DNA of 64,000 bases from Ophioderma brevispina (Eukaryota > Echinodermata > Ophiuroidea > Amphilepidida > Ophiodermatidae): NCBI GenBank assembly GCA_023653785.1, contig JAMKCH010079155.1, positions 1-64,000 on the forward strand, in the 5' to 3' direction. A model generated the notes under the pieces. It did not search any database, was not told the origin of the DNA, and worked only from the letters and a program-made list of their open reading frames with translations. The translations under genes were made by a program, and so were the position numbers. Positions 23,622 through 34,442 of this stretch are shown in pieces; positions within the stretch are counted from its first letter, which is position 1; each line of letters starts with the position of its first letter.

Positions 23622-24182
23622 AAAATGGCCCATATTCCAAAAAGGGTTGTTTTTAGTGTGCGATTTTTAAGCTAAACGAACGTTTATATGTGCGATAAAT
23701 GATAGCTTAAGTAAACTTAATACTCCAGAAGTTTGTTTTAAAAGTTAATGCCATTTTAACCTCCGCTTAAAATGCTCCGAAATTTAAACTAGGTACGGAG
23801 CTATGTTTTAGGCAGTGGTTTTAAGTGGGTGATTTTTTTTTTTGCCAGTGCATTGACTCATTGCACTGTGCCAATTGACAACAGCAATGCTGCATATCAT
23901 TCTCGCGCATTTGGTGTAGCACCTTAAATGCTATGGAATCCATAATAAACAACTTGTGCACTCAACCATCAAAACACAATTGGGCCTTTTATACATGCAA
24001 GTTAGCATCTCTAAATAACGACGATGTTACTACTCGTGTTTAAAGCTTCTGTTTAAGTATATAAGCAAATGGTTAAAAATATTTAAATGCATTTTGTTAA
24101 CCGAAATTTTAAATTACGGCCGATTTTAAGCTACAAATCGTGTTTATCTAAACAAGTTTCTTCTGGAATACGGGCCATCTGT
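23622..24182. mobile_element. Putative TIR element with GGCCCATATTCCA termini
   Basis: Left end ATGGCCCATATTCCAAAA and right end TTCTGGAATACGGGCCAT are inverted repeats with few mismatches. Inner arms continue (GCGATTTTTAAGCTAAACGA against GATTTTAAGCTACAAATC). A related terminus GGCCCGTATTCCAAAA lies at 44705. Confidence 0.72.
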
Positions 24183-24439
24183 GTGTGTTAGCAGTCAATG
24201 GATCAAGGAGGGTATAGATCTTTTGACAGTGATGAGAGCGAGCTATATCATCATCCCATTTTAAGAAGCCTTTTGATGTAAAGAGTTTTAGAACCACGTT
24301 TTGGTTTTTTGTGTCACTGCACTAGTGCGGGAAGGCACATACTAATCTACCTATCATAATCGTAACCAAGCGTACCCCAAAACCCTAACTCTTTTAAATT
24401 AACTCTAATCTAACCTTAAACTTCAAGGCTGGTCTTCTG

Positions 24440-24614
24440 AAAGGGAGACTAACTTAGACCCTGGGTTTAAATCAGGGTTAGTCCTACAAAGGGGACCCTT
24501 TTTTCTTACAACATACTCTAAAAGTGGGGCTGTAACGGGTGGAGAAATTCCCGCATGGATGGGCTTGAACAGCCCATCCATGCGGAATTTTCTCACCCGT
24601 TACATTTGAATTTC
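24440..24614. mobile_element. Fold-back family F copy with 35-base hairpin
   Basis: The core is GTAACGGGTGGAGAAATTCC then CGCATGGATGGGC, a six-base turn, and GCCCATCCATGCGGAATTTT then CTCACCCGTTAC. The left flank GGGAGACTAACTTAGACCCT is the outer arm of the complete copy at 33139. The right outer arm is replaced by a C/T-rich run to about 24,850. Confidence 0.82.
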
Positions 24615-25214
24615 CCCTGACCTCCTTTCCTTCCTCCCTCCTCCCTCTTTTCTCCTTTCTTTCCCTACTTTTTTTCTTCATTTTCTTCTTTTCTTTCCAT
24701 GTCCTTTTTCCCCTCCTCACCCTTCCTTCTTCCCTTCTTTCCCGTTACCCTCCTTGTTTCCGCTTTTCACCCTTCCATCCCACATTCCTTCCCCTCTCAC
24801 CTCCTTCCTCTTTCTCCCTTTCCCATTGCTTCCCATTGACTTTCCATTAGAGGAGAGGCAATGTATTCCCCCCTTCCCCCACCTGTTACACTCTTGTGGT
24901 ACATTTCCTCTTAACCATAACACCAGCCTAAACCCAATCCTAACCCAAAACAAGTCCCTTTGGTTTTTTTCACGTAAATTATTTCCCAAAAGGAGAACCT
25001 TATGGGCTAATCTAATTCGTATACAAAGCTTTCTTCCAATATAGTGTTAAATATCCTCATAGATATGTTTCCCATTTACATGTGTAAACCTCTAATCTAG
25101 CATTGAAATATAGTCCTGAACCAAAACAAAGACTTGGCATACATCTGCTACAAATAACACATAATAAAGCATGTCAATCTAAGTAAAGTAGTACAACCAA
25201 AAGTTTTAAATCCG

Positions 25215-25930
25215 TTTTTGTCCCGCTAAACGGGGGGTGGCCGGATTCACGGCTCACACTCGCAGCAACGCCCTTTACTCCTTCCTTCACTTCACCCAAT
25301 CAATGCATCTCCATACTCAACCCAACCCTCCTACTCTCCCCTCCTCCACTTGCTTCTTCCATGTCTTCTTTGGACGTAACCTCCTCACCCTCCCACCCAC
25401 ACCAAAAGCCCTTCTTACAAGGTATGCTCGTCATCCTTCCTCACCACATACCCATACCAACGTACACTATTCGCCTTCGCCAAATGGTCCATCGCCTCTT
25501 CCAACTCCAACATCTGCATCAGTCCCTCAGGCTTCATCCTCTCCATCAACTTCACACCACACATCGCTCTTAATCTTATCATTGCTCTCTCTGTACTCCT
25601 CAGAATCCCCATCTCAATTTTCGCTCAGACACCACTTCTCGCTCCCATACACATCACTGATTCCACACATATCTATACAATACACCATTCCTTTCAATCT
25701 CAAAGGATATCTTTTCCCTGCAAACAACTCCCCCAACATTCCGAAAACTTCACCCACCCATACCTCACCTAGTGTCACAGCCACCCTTCACATCCCCACC
25801 CCCACGACCTTTTCCCCAGGTATGTGGAACTCCTTCACATACTCACCTCATCAACAACTTTTCCCCCTTCCTGTTCCCATACCTCCAGCTCCCTACTCTG
25901 AATTTCTTGCAGATGTAGTCCTTTCATAGC
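25215..25930 (-). pseudogene. Non-LTR retrotransposon, 3' end of reverse-transcriptase ORF
   Basis: The minus strand encodes, in broken frames, KRYPLRLKGMVYCIDMC, DVYGSEKWCLSE, then an open 65-codon piece with MGILRSTERAMIRLRAMCGV, KLMERMKPE and VRWYGYVVRKDDEH, and then LRPKKTWKKQVEE and KGVAASVSRE. The series YGSExW, ERxMxRxMCGV, WYGHVxRxDD and GRPKKTW is the C-terminal part of animal non-LTR retrotransposon ORF2 proteins after the RT active site. The RT core (YADD) and endonuclease are absent, as expected of a 5'-truncated copy. The clade cannot be set from this part. The long + strand frame over it is a shadow. Confidence 0.82.
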
Positions 25931-25974
25931 CTGTCATCATTGATTAATATAATTTTTTAACAATTTTTTTGCAG

Positions 25975-26081
25975 GTCTATCCCAGAAAGCCCGATAGTTT
26001 TTTGTCGAGATTTTAGTATCCTGACAACCATCGAAGACAGACATACATACCCAATCCAATGATATCTTGAGAGCTTTTTTG
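25975..26081 (+). CDS. Candidate cadherin exon 10: first half of PCCD
   Basis: Exon 9 leaves in phase 1 and exon 11 enters needing phase 2, so at least one exon must lie between them, and about 30-40 residues of the PCCD are missing. This stretch follows a strong acceptor (AATTTTTTTGCAG) and ends at TTTTTTG|GTAATT. Read with indels it resembles the expected segment: G-L-S-x-ESPI (family PxTPIG), VFVED-like sequence, P-D-N-H-x-x-Q-T-Y, and E-S-F-F just before exon 11's LNENT. No frame is open across it and the length does not fix the phase by itself. It is tentative. Confidence 0.42.
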
Positions 26082-26109
26082 GTAATTTCCTCATGTAGGT
26101 CCAGGATAT

Positions 26110-26700
26110 TTTAAAAAGGGACCCTAATGGCATAAAAAAATTGACAATAAAAAAGACCCCTTACTGAAATCCTTCCACACGAGTTGAAAACAATTTGGTT
26201 GTTTATAATTTCTGTAAAAAAAAACCCAAACAGTCAACAGGAAGAGTCCAGGGGGAGGTTGCAGTTTGTGGCAATTTCTAGAACAGAAAGCACGGTTTTT
26301 CACATCCCTGACAGAATTTACAAGTGTATCTAGCATGTTTTGCGACACAATTCAAAAGCATTCAGACCGGGAATTCAGGCATGTACTTTAAGGCTTGTCG
26401 TAAATATTGATCTGGCTAGTGAAAGATGGAGTAGCCGTAATTACCACATATACAATAGCAATGGTCTGTGAGCGATGACAGCATGCTTTTCAAGTTTGGT
26501 AATGCTGGCAGTAATTTCAGCATCCTTGTTCCAGAAATTGTCACAAACTGCCACCGTCCCCGTCCCCTCCCTGGAACTCTTCCTGTTTTTACTGTTTTTT
26601 ACAGATGTAAACAATCCAATTGTTTTCAAACTCGTGGAAGTGATTCAGGTAAGGGTCTTTCATTATGTCAATTTTTTTAACATTTGGCCTTTAAAAGCAG
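26110..26700. mobile_element. Inverted-repeat element, arms about 170 bases
   Basis: Left arm text AATTGACAATAAAAAAGACC, CCTTACTGAAATC, CAGGAAGAGTCCAGGGGGAG and GGCAATTTCTAGAACA reappears reverse-complemented at 26,520-26,680. The right arm holds a false mini-exon: TTTTTTACAG before it and CAG|GTAAGG after it are inverted-repeat text, with the mirrored form CCTTACTG on the left arm. Confidence 0.82.
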
Positions 26701-27329
26701 AATAGAAAAATCTTCTTTAAAAGCAAGGTGTACCAGGGAGAAGGGCACCAGATATGTTGACAAGGCAGAGAATAAATGATACTTTTTGGCCCTGGGCCCC
26801 CAAAACCATGTTGTGCAGGGGGGGGGGGGGGTAGACACGATTGCTCGATTTGGACATTGGGGGATTCCAAAACGGTAATTGGGGAACTGCTACGTGCATT
26901 ACTATGGCAGCCTATTGTCCCACTCTTTTGTCAATTACAAAAAATTCTCTCTTTAAACATTGTTCAAAAGATCTTAAGTAGTAATATCATGATAAATAAG
27001 AAAAAAATTATTGACTTCAAAATACGTCGGGGTTAGTAGATTAACCACGCCACTTGCAAAATAGTGTTGTTTGTAATTTCCAAATAACGGTCATTTAGAT
27101 TTTGTGACCAGGCCTAGTCTTCGTCAAGTCTGTGTTTGTAACCGTTCTCTGTATGCGGAAAGGAAAGAGCCCCTCTACCGGTTTTAAGTCTTTGAAAGTG
27201 ACTAGCACCAGGAAGTTGATTACGTTTGAATTTGCTGTTGCGTTAGGTTGGCATGTCCTACCCCTGGTTGGGAGGGCCTATGTGATCAATGCAGATGGAT
27301 GCCTTGATGATGGGATGTGTTGATGGATT

Positions 27330-27640
27330 CTACATTAAACCAAGTAGTCAATGACGTATATGTGCATGGTGATAGAACATGTTGAAGTCATGTGCTGTAT
27401 GCTTTTGGACAGGTATGAATATTAATGAAGCTAATTTGCTATTTTCAAGAAAATCCATTTTATCCACTCTACAGACTACTAAACTGGAAATGTAAAAATG
27501 TCAAATGTGGCACGGTTGTAGAATATGATAGAGTCATGTGCTGTAATACTTTTTAATATGTTATGAATATTAATGAGCTACATTATTTGCATATTTTAAA
27601 TAAATTGTAATTAAACCACAGTTGTGGGGCCATCTTAATT
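27330..27640. repeat. Inverted copy of the 5445-5780 element
   Basis: Text such as TATGAATATTAATGAAGCTA, TATCCACTCTACAGACTA and ATTAAACCACAGTTGTGGGG is the reverse complement of 5450-5780. It also shows the internal duplication (two AATATTAATGA units). Confidence 0.72.
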
Positions 27641-27920
27641 GTTTTTGGATACTTTTCACAACCCACAATTATCCATGGCATAGCGTGTATGTATACCAAT
27701 GTCTTATTTTCTCATAATGAATATTAATATTTATAAAGAAATACATAAGAATTTTACAAAGAATATTTGAATGGTTTATTTTCAAAGTAAAGGGAGTTTG
27801 AAAATTTAGTGACATGAGATGAAACTTGCATGAACATGTGGTCAGTTTAAATTATCTTCGAAGTGTTGATTTTTGTCTGTCTTTCATTCATATTGGCCTC
27901 TTTTAATTACTTTTGTATTA

Positions 27921-28866
27921 ACCCAGGAGCTAGCACACATTGTAACACATCTCAGTACCAAAGGTTTGAGTGATTAAATATGACAGACAGTAACAAGAAC
28001 CCCCCTGAAACGTGATTCTTAAGGCCGCAAGTGGTGTCCCTAAGGAGAGGGGGCCAAAACAAGTTTTAACAGGGGTCAAATTTGTTAAATTGATCCAATC
28101 ATGTTGGAAAGCAACACCATGTTATGTGTCCTAAACCATAAAGGATTCAGAAAGGTATATTTTTAATATTACAGTCTAAAGTTTTCAGAGTTATAGGCCT
28201 AAAACAAGCAAAATCAATAAAAAGTACAATTTCAGTATGTAACATGGGGTCAAATTTTAAAATTGCTCATTGCTCCGTTTGGATACAAACTGGAGCAATT
28301 AATTGATGTAGCTCCATATGAGAAATTAAGGAATAGTTTTGAGTGTCTCAAATGCTGCTTAAGAAAATAGGGGGGGGTACAAGATCAACCCCATTGAATG
28401 CAATTGACTTGACCTTCTGTGTCCCCCTACAATCGGAAACTAAGCATTTAAGACAGTCAAACCTATTCCTTAGTTTAATCCTATGAACTCCACCCTAATT
28501 TGCACCATTTTTTTCCACATCGGAGCAACTTTAAAATTGACCCTGTACAACTGAATTTGAACCCTTATTATTGATTTTTTGCTGTTTTAGCCTAGAACTC
28601 TGAAACTTTAGGTTGAAACATATTTACAACTATCCTTTTCTGAATCCTTATGGTTAGACCATAACAGGTGTGCTTCTTCACAACATTATTGGATCAATTT
28701 ACACATTTGACCCCTGTCAAACTTTGTTTTGGCCTCCCTCTCCTAGGCACCACTTGCGGCACTTAAGAAATCACGTTTCAGGGTTTCCTGGCAAGTCGGT
28801 CAAGATATTTATCACTCCAACCTTTGTACTTGAGATGCGTTACAAATGGGTGCTAGCTCCAGGGCT
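27921..28866. mobile_element. Long inverted repeat, about 945 bases with arms over 250
   Basis: Left text CCAGGAGCTAGCACACATTG, CTGAAACGTGATTCTTAA, GCCGCAAGTGGTG and AGAGGGGGCCAAAACAAG is mirrored on the right as GGTGCTAGCTCCAGG, AAATCACGTTTCAGG, CACCACTTGCGGC and TTTTGGCCTCCCTCTCC. Matching continues inward (GTTTTAGCCTAGAACTCTGA against TCAGAGTTATAGGCCTAAAA). It fills most of the space before exon 11. Confidence 0.87.
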
Positions 28867-29051
28867 ATAATGTACAGTTTGAATTTGGGATGTTATAAAT
28901 TGTGCAATGATTAACAAGTGGAATTCATTTGATTGCAAGTGGAAACTTGTATTTGTTATAACGGTGTTTAGACAGGCTGCCTGTTAGTGTTGATTTAAAA
29001 AATAGCACCATGTGAAAATTCGTTTGAATCAACCTTTCCCTCATATTAAAG

Positions 29052-29466
29052 GTTGAATGAAAACACGGCGAAATCCACCATAAAAGAGAACACCCCAGGA
29101 GGGACATATACATTTGACATCACAGTCCAAGACGATGGCACATATCCAGATGTTGTTTCCAAGGTGATCATCAATGTCAAGGATGTCTCCACGGAGGCAG
29201 TCCAAAGCTCTGGTTCTTTCCGCTTTGAAGACGTCACAGCAGAGGAGTTCATCGCTAAGCCGGATCCCGATATGCCAAGTAAATTGGAGGCTTTACAGGA
29301 AATTCTTGCGGAAATTCTTCCTGCTAAATATGAAAACATCGACATCTTTAGTATTATCAATGTGCCTGGGATGGAGAGGACTATTGATGTGAGGTACACA
29401 GCTCATGGGTCTCCTGTTTATCCGGCGTCACAGATGAATGCTGCTGCTCTCGCAAACTTGGATCGG
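29052..29466 (+). CDS. Cadherin exon 11: second half of PCCD
   Basis: Open from ATATTAAAG to GATCGG|GTAAGTC. Residues begin LNENTAKSTIKENTPGGTY, then FDITVQDDGTYPDVVSKV and FRFEDVTAEEFI, followed by a conserved block with LEALQEILAEILPAKYEN, IDIFSI and DVRYTAHGSPVYP. DN-cadherin has equivalent RLAEILG, VDVFTV and VRFSAHGSPYY motifs at this point, which fixes the identity. It enters with one leftover base and ends in phase 0. In Drosophila the PCCD region contains a proteolytic cleavage site; I see no single residue here that settles whether this protein is cut. Confidence 0.92.
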
Positions 29467-29496
29467 GTAAGTCGAAATTCTCCACTCACAACTATT

Positions 29497-30185
29497 TGAA
29501 AGTCTCATTTATTACAAAAAAAACAGAATAAAACAAATAATACTAAGAACACCACAGTTTTCATACCTGATTTGGATTATGTATTCCACTAGCCACATCC
29601 TCTGTCAATTTTATGAAATAGCATTGCCAGTAAATAGGATTTTATTCTGTGAAATATAGTTTACACAGATCCCTACAGAGATTGGACAATAGAGGGCACT
29701 GCATCATGCAAGGAATGCCCTTTGCAGATGGTGGTGGCCAAGCCTCATTCAACATAGCAACTCACTCAAATGAATCAGAATAGATTACAGCAATACAGAC
29801 TACAAACCACAGACTGATTTGGGGGCTTTAATGACGTAAGCCAGTCATGGTAGTTTCCATGGCCCATATGACCGCGTCCTTTTCTGTTATCCATACAAAA
29901 ACAATCCAAAATAACCCTTAAAGTGGAGTTGATTCTCCAACTTTAAAGATTTTAGAGTAAGAAAATATTGCTTGATAAAATAAAAAAAAATCAGAATTTG
30001 TGTGTATGCCTTAAACCAACAACATTGTCTAAATTTGGGATTTCTTGGCCGCCACTGCCTGGTTCTTTGTAGGCGAGATTTCCACAATGGATTTTTACAA
30101 GGGTGATGGTTCTTTTTTTATCAGTAGTTACAATTGTTGACACTGCTTAAAATTGTTCAAAAATAAGAGATGATTTGCATAAGGT
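29497..30185. mobile_element. Inverted-repeat element (AAGTCTCATTTATTA arms), copy 1
   Basis: The left end AAAGTCTCATTTATTACAAA and the right end ACTGCTTAAAATTGTTCAAA with ATAAGAGATGATTTGCATAA match the ends of 32050-32402. The middle is different. It starts about 30 bases after the donor of exon 11. Confidence 0.55.
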
Positions 30186-30421
30186 CAAATACAGGGTTAT
30201 AGCCAGGCCAAATTGAGTGCCGGGTAAATTGAGTACCGGTAGTTGGAAATCCCCTTGGTTATAAGCTAATATTGCGATTTCCTGTACTTGATTGAGATAT
30301 TGTGCCGGTTGGTAGAGCAAATTTTTAAGCTTACTGCCGGTCAAATTGAGTCTGTGCCGGCAACCCTAACCGGCGCCGACCGGCGTAACTATAACACTCG
30401 TCAAGTAATAGAGTATTTAAG

Positions 30422-30780
30422 TAAAGGTGCAACAAGAGATTTTGAGGCATCCATATAATGTGTCATATGTAGTGATTTCATATAGATTAGACACTCAAAA
30501 GATTTCTTACCTTGTATTTGGCTGCAAAAATATCTTAAAAGTGATAACAAAAGGTGATTTTTATTTGCTTTCATTTCAATATAATACATAGGCTGAATTT
30601 TGTATTTGCTCTTATACGAAATTAGATATATCACAATTTTTGTACCAAAGAAATATTTCTCAGCTTATTATCCTTTCAGATAGGGGTATTATTGACAAAA
30701 GGCTTTGCATCGGTGTAAAAATCAGGGCTTTCAAATTTTTTTGGAAACCTGATATATGAAATCTCTCGTTGCACCTTTAA
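30422..30780. mobile_element. MITE family B copy
   Basis: Starts TAAAGGTGCAACAAGAGATT and ends TCTCGTTGCACCTTTAA. It matches 5945-6302 along its length. Its right TTTAA is the left boundary of the family C element that follows. Confidence 0.88.
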
Positions 30781-31134
30781 AGGCACTATCAGTGATTTGC
30801 TAAACCAGAAAATAAAAAAATCATCAAAAATCAGATTTTTGCATTTTTCTAACAAGTATAGGTATCCTAACATACCTTGCAAGTGATAAGTCCGTAAGCA
30901 ACGTAATAAGGACAAAATCGGATATTTTAGTCATTATTGTCCGTACGGACACTTACTACAACACGTAATCGAATGGAAATTCATATCTTTGGACACTGCT
31001 GTTTTCCTCCTTTTCTCTCAATTTTCCAGTTGGAAAATATACCTTATGAGAGTTCTACAGACTTATCCTTCACTTTTAAGCTGTTCTTGCAAATTTTAAA
31101 TATTTTCTATGAATCACTGATAGTGTCTTTAAGT
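30779..31134. mobile_element. MITE family C, complete copy
   Basis: Termini AAAGGCACTATCAGTGATTT and GAATCACTGATAGTGTCTTT are inverted repeats. The centre has the palindrome GTCCGTACGGAC. It ends about 83 bases before exon 12. Confidence 0.86.
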
Positions 31135-31216
31135 TTGGACATACTCCTCTCCTGAACAACAAGTTTAAAGTAGGCTTTCAAAGATCTTGCTATTGTTATT
31201 ATTTGTTTGGTTTCAG

Positions 31217-31488
31217 ATTGCAGCAGAACTAGGTGTCACAGTTGGCCAAATTCCAGTGGACGAGTGCATTCATGAGCATGTATGTGAGTCATCGTGCACC
31301 AACGTGATCACGGTGGATCCAACGCCGACAGTCATCAACACCCCAGAGCAGTCATTGGCTGCAATCTCATCTCGTGTGGTGCCACAGTGTGTCTGTGGTG
31401 CTAAAGTGGCAGAGCCGGGGCCTTGCGTGGCTGGTATTACATGTATCAATGGTGGTTCCTGTACCGACACTATTGAAGGGGGGCATAC
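31217..31488 (+). CDS. Cadherin exon 12: cysteine-rich box and first EGF start
   Basis: Open from TTGGTTTCAG to ATAC|GTAAGT, in phase 0 and out in phase 2. It starts IAAELGVTVGQIPVDEC, then HVCESSCTNV, a linker ending VVPQCVCGA, and the first half of an EGF domain with GPCVAGITCINGGSC. DN-cadherin has the same order (DECLYEN, CEGSCTN, CTCGA, CHNGGRC). The cysteines of the box pair extracellularly. The exon breaks inside the EGF, which exon 13 completes. Confidence 0.93.
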
Positions 31489-31789
31489 GTAAGTTTTCAG
31501 AAAAGTTGGATATATGCTGTCGAATTATTATATTTTGTAATGTCATTCATTTTGAGTGAAAAGAATATTACTTCATGTTAATAATTAAAAGCGTATTCAA
31601 AAATAAATTCAAATGTTGATTTTGTTTGAAAATAATCACAATATTGTAGATCTTTTGGGTGTTTTGGGGTTCCCAATATATATTTTTGCTATCAAGTACT
31701 GTTATACATGCAGTAAATTTCCATGTTTGTACATGTTTTTCATTTTCATGCATGGAAGCATGTACACTTTTTAAAGTATGTAACCCCCT

Positions 31790-31937
31790 CAAAATGGGGT
31801 GTGGCCATTTTGTGAATGACCCACTGACACACACGACCCTGATGAATTCAGCAGACTTTACAGAATAAAGTGCACTTAATTCCGTAGAATTCATCAGGGT
31901 CATGTGTGTTAGTGGGTCACAAAATGGCCGCACCCCA
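31790..31937. mobile_element. Near-perfect fold-back hairpin, 148 bases
   Basis: Left arm GGGGTGTGGCCATTTTGTGA, GACCCACTGACACACACGAC and CCTGATGAATTC pair with right arm GAATTCATCAGGGTCATGTG, TGTTAGTGGGTCACAAAATG and GCCGCACCCC. The loop is about 35 bases. It is a likely small MITE. Confidence 0.87.
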
Positions 31938-32049
31938 CAAAATGACTACAATCAGTATAAACCTTGATATTCACCAACCAGATCAAAGTGTTCACATAAT
32001 GTCATATTGATGAGCATATGGTGTCAAACTAGTGTGTTACATGCTGTTG

Positions 32050-32402
32050 CAAACATAGCTGTTTGAAAGTCTCATTTATTATAACAAAACCAAAATAAAA
32101 CCAAAAATATCAATGGCGACACAGTTTTGACAACTGCGGGCAAATGTGATTGTTCTTGAAAAGTCTGGTTTTACACGTCTTTCTATGGAAAATGGGCATA
32201 TAGAGGGTACTATAACATAGAAGTCATGACTTTGTAGGCCTCTATGGCAAGATTCCCCGCAATGGAATTTTCTGATTTTTGCAGAGGTAATAGCTCTTAC
32301 ATGTCTCTACTTATATCAGTTGTCAAAATTGTGTCGCCACTGCTTAAAATTGTCTAAAAATAAAAGAGACAATTTACACGGTGTCAAACAGCATTGTAAA
32401 TT
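32050..32402. mobile_element. Inverted-repeat element (AAGTCTCATTTATTA arms), copy 2
   Basis: Arms: CTGTTTGAAAGTCTCATTTA and CAATGGCGACACAGTTTTGA against TCAAAATTGTGTCGCCACTG and the matching end TGTCAAACAG. It is non-coding. Confidence 0.72.
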
Positions 32403-32636
32403 GATTGTCTCACAAGTGGGTTCCAAATTAAGTAATTTTTTTCCATGTAATGAGTGCCTTCAGCATGCATGAAAAATCTCCATAGATGTATGCTGCTTTT
32501 TTTAGAAAAGAATTTAAAAATTGAATAGGTTGAAAATATTTCTAAAATCTGTGCAAAATGTAGTCATAGCGTATATATGTAATTTGGTTGTGGAATGTTA
32601 CAAGCATTCACTGTTTATATATTAATACCGGTGGTC

Positions 32637-32895
32637 TGTCAGTGTGTCTGTCTGACCGCGTCTATTTTCTTGGAGACCGAGGGTCGCGCGTTCCTGAAAC
32701 TTGGTGGGTTGGTGCCCCTCGACCGAACGAAGACCAAGTTTTGTATGGGTAGTGTATAAATACGTTGGCCTGTCTGTGTGCTGTCTGACCGCGCAATTTC
32801 TTAGAGACCGAGGGCGCGCGTTTCCTGAACTTGTTGGGGTGGGTGCCCCTTGACCAAACGAGTTTGTTATTGGTTAGTCGATTAAAGGTCATCAG
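32637..32895. repeat. Two tandem units of about 130 bases
   Basis: Both units carry TGTCTGACCGCG, TTTCTT, AGAGACCGAGGG, CGCGCGTT, CCTGAA-CTTG and GTGCCCCT-GACC. The text after the second unit (AAAGGTCATCAGGGTCAG, GAGGTCAC) resembles the TGACCT-rich arrays at 61 kb. Confidence 0.7.
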
Positions 32896-33138
32896 GGTCA
32901 GTTCAAGGGTTCAAAGGCAGGGGAGGTCACATGTTGGCCTATGTACTTGAAACTTGTGGGGTCAAAGGAGGCAAAGTTGGCCTATGTCTTGAAACTTTGT
33001 GGGGCGATTGTTGTATTGCTGGGTCCTTCAAGGCCCGTGACTCACAAAAATCCAGGCGACATTAATTCACCAGGTATGTATTGCAGGATGTGCTGGAGCC
33101 CTTTACGTAGAGATTTAAGCTGGTATTCTGACCGGGAG

Positions 33139-33392
33139 ACTAACTTTAGACCTTGGTTTAAAAACCAGGGTAATTCCTACATGAGAGGACCTTTCTTCTT
33201 TCAAATACTGTGAAGTTTAAATGTAACGGGTTTGAGAAAATTCCTCATGGATGGGCTGGTAAGGCTCATCCATGAGGAATTTTTCTCGCCCTGTACAGCA
33301 CACTTTTAGAGTTGTTGTAAGAACAACGGTTCCCTCTTTTATGACTAACCCTGGTTTAAACCCAGGTCGTAAAGTTAGTCTCCCTTCAGAAT
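33139..33392. mobile_element. Fold-back family F, complete copy
   Basis: Outer arms GGGAGACTAACTTTAGACCT and AGGTCGTAAAGTTAGTCTCCC, middle arms TTTAAATGTAACGGG and CCCTGTACAG, inner arms GAAAATTCCTCATGGATGGG and CATCCATGAGGAATTTTTCT. The whole 254 bases folds on itself. Partial relatives are at 24440-24614 and 9130-9260. Confidence 0.87.
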
Positions 33393-34090
33393 ACCAACCT
33401 TAGAGAATAAAGGTATTGGACGACAGCATTATTTTGAGTAGAACACCGAGGCTCCACCGAGTTGTTTTAAACGATAAATGTGCGTAGCCCGTGTGATTCA
33501 CAAAGACACACGGCTGAGGCCGCAAACAGATACCTTATCTCATTTTTTTAACACTTTTATCAAAATAAAAGCTGTTTATTAACATATTACTAAAATTATG
33601 GTAGATTTATCCATGAACTACCTGAGCATTTTAATCGATCAGTCCCCATGTTACTTTGCGCATTCGATTGGTCCGATCATGCTATTCGGTATCGCGCCGA
33701 CCCGGACGTGCTGTACCGTGTGATATCGCGAATATTACACGCCTAAGACCCAATGAAATTGCGTAAACAAGCTCAAGTGTTTAAGAAAATTTCCTTAAAA
33801 ACATTATCTTTTGACCCCCCTGGGTACTACCTGCATTTATTGGCATATTAGCACTGTTTGATTGGTCTCTTGGAAGGTCAATATCATGTAATTACAATCA
33901 TAGAAACTGTAAGAGGTGATATGGTTCACACAGAGATATAAAGCATTATTTTGATTCGTTACTCTGAGGGGCTATCTCAGTTTGTGCTTTAATGAGCCAA
34001 TCGACTAATCATAGATGGTAGTGCCCAGGGTGGTTAAAGGGGGGCCAAGAAACATATTCAAAACATTCACTTAAACTTTTACTTCAATTA

Positions 34091-34442
34091 AAGGTGCAAC
34101 AAAGATTTTGAGGCAGCCAAATATTGTCTCATAATTGTAATTTCATATAGATTAGACACTCAATAGATTACTTACCTTGTATTATGCTACAGAAATGTCT
34201 TAAAAGAGAGAAAAAAGTGATTTTGATTTGCCTATATTTCAATATAAAACATAGGCTGAATTTGGTATTTGCTGCTATACGATATTAGAAATTGCACAAT
34301 TTTTGTACCAAAGAAGCATTTCTCAGCTTAATCCTTTCAGATGGGGTTATTTTTGATGGAAAGCTTTACATCAGAGCAAAAATCAGAACTTTTGATTTTT
34401 TTAGGGACACCTGATTATGTGAAATCCCTCGTTGCACCTTTA
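34091..34442. mobile_element. MITE family B copy
   Basis: Starts TAAAGGTGCAACAAAGATTT and ends CCCTCGTTGCACCTTTAA. It matches the other family B copies, with CAATATAAAACATAGGCTGA inside. Confidence 0.86.

Noticed and set aside
25237..25929. 230-codon open frame on the + strand
   Set aside because: Pro/Ser/Thr-rich shadow of the minus-strand retrotransposon ORF; no domain.
26600..26646. Mini-exon between TTTTTTACAG and CAG|GTAAGG with an NNPIVF reading
   Set aside because: It is the right arm of an inverted repeat; the mirror copy on the left arm shows the same text, so the splice-like sites are repeat sequence.
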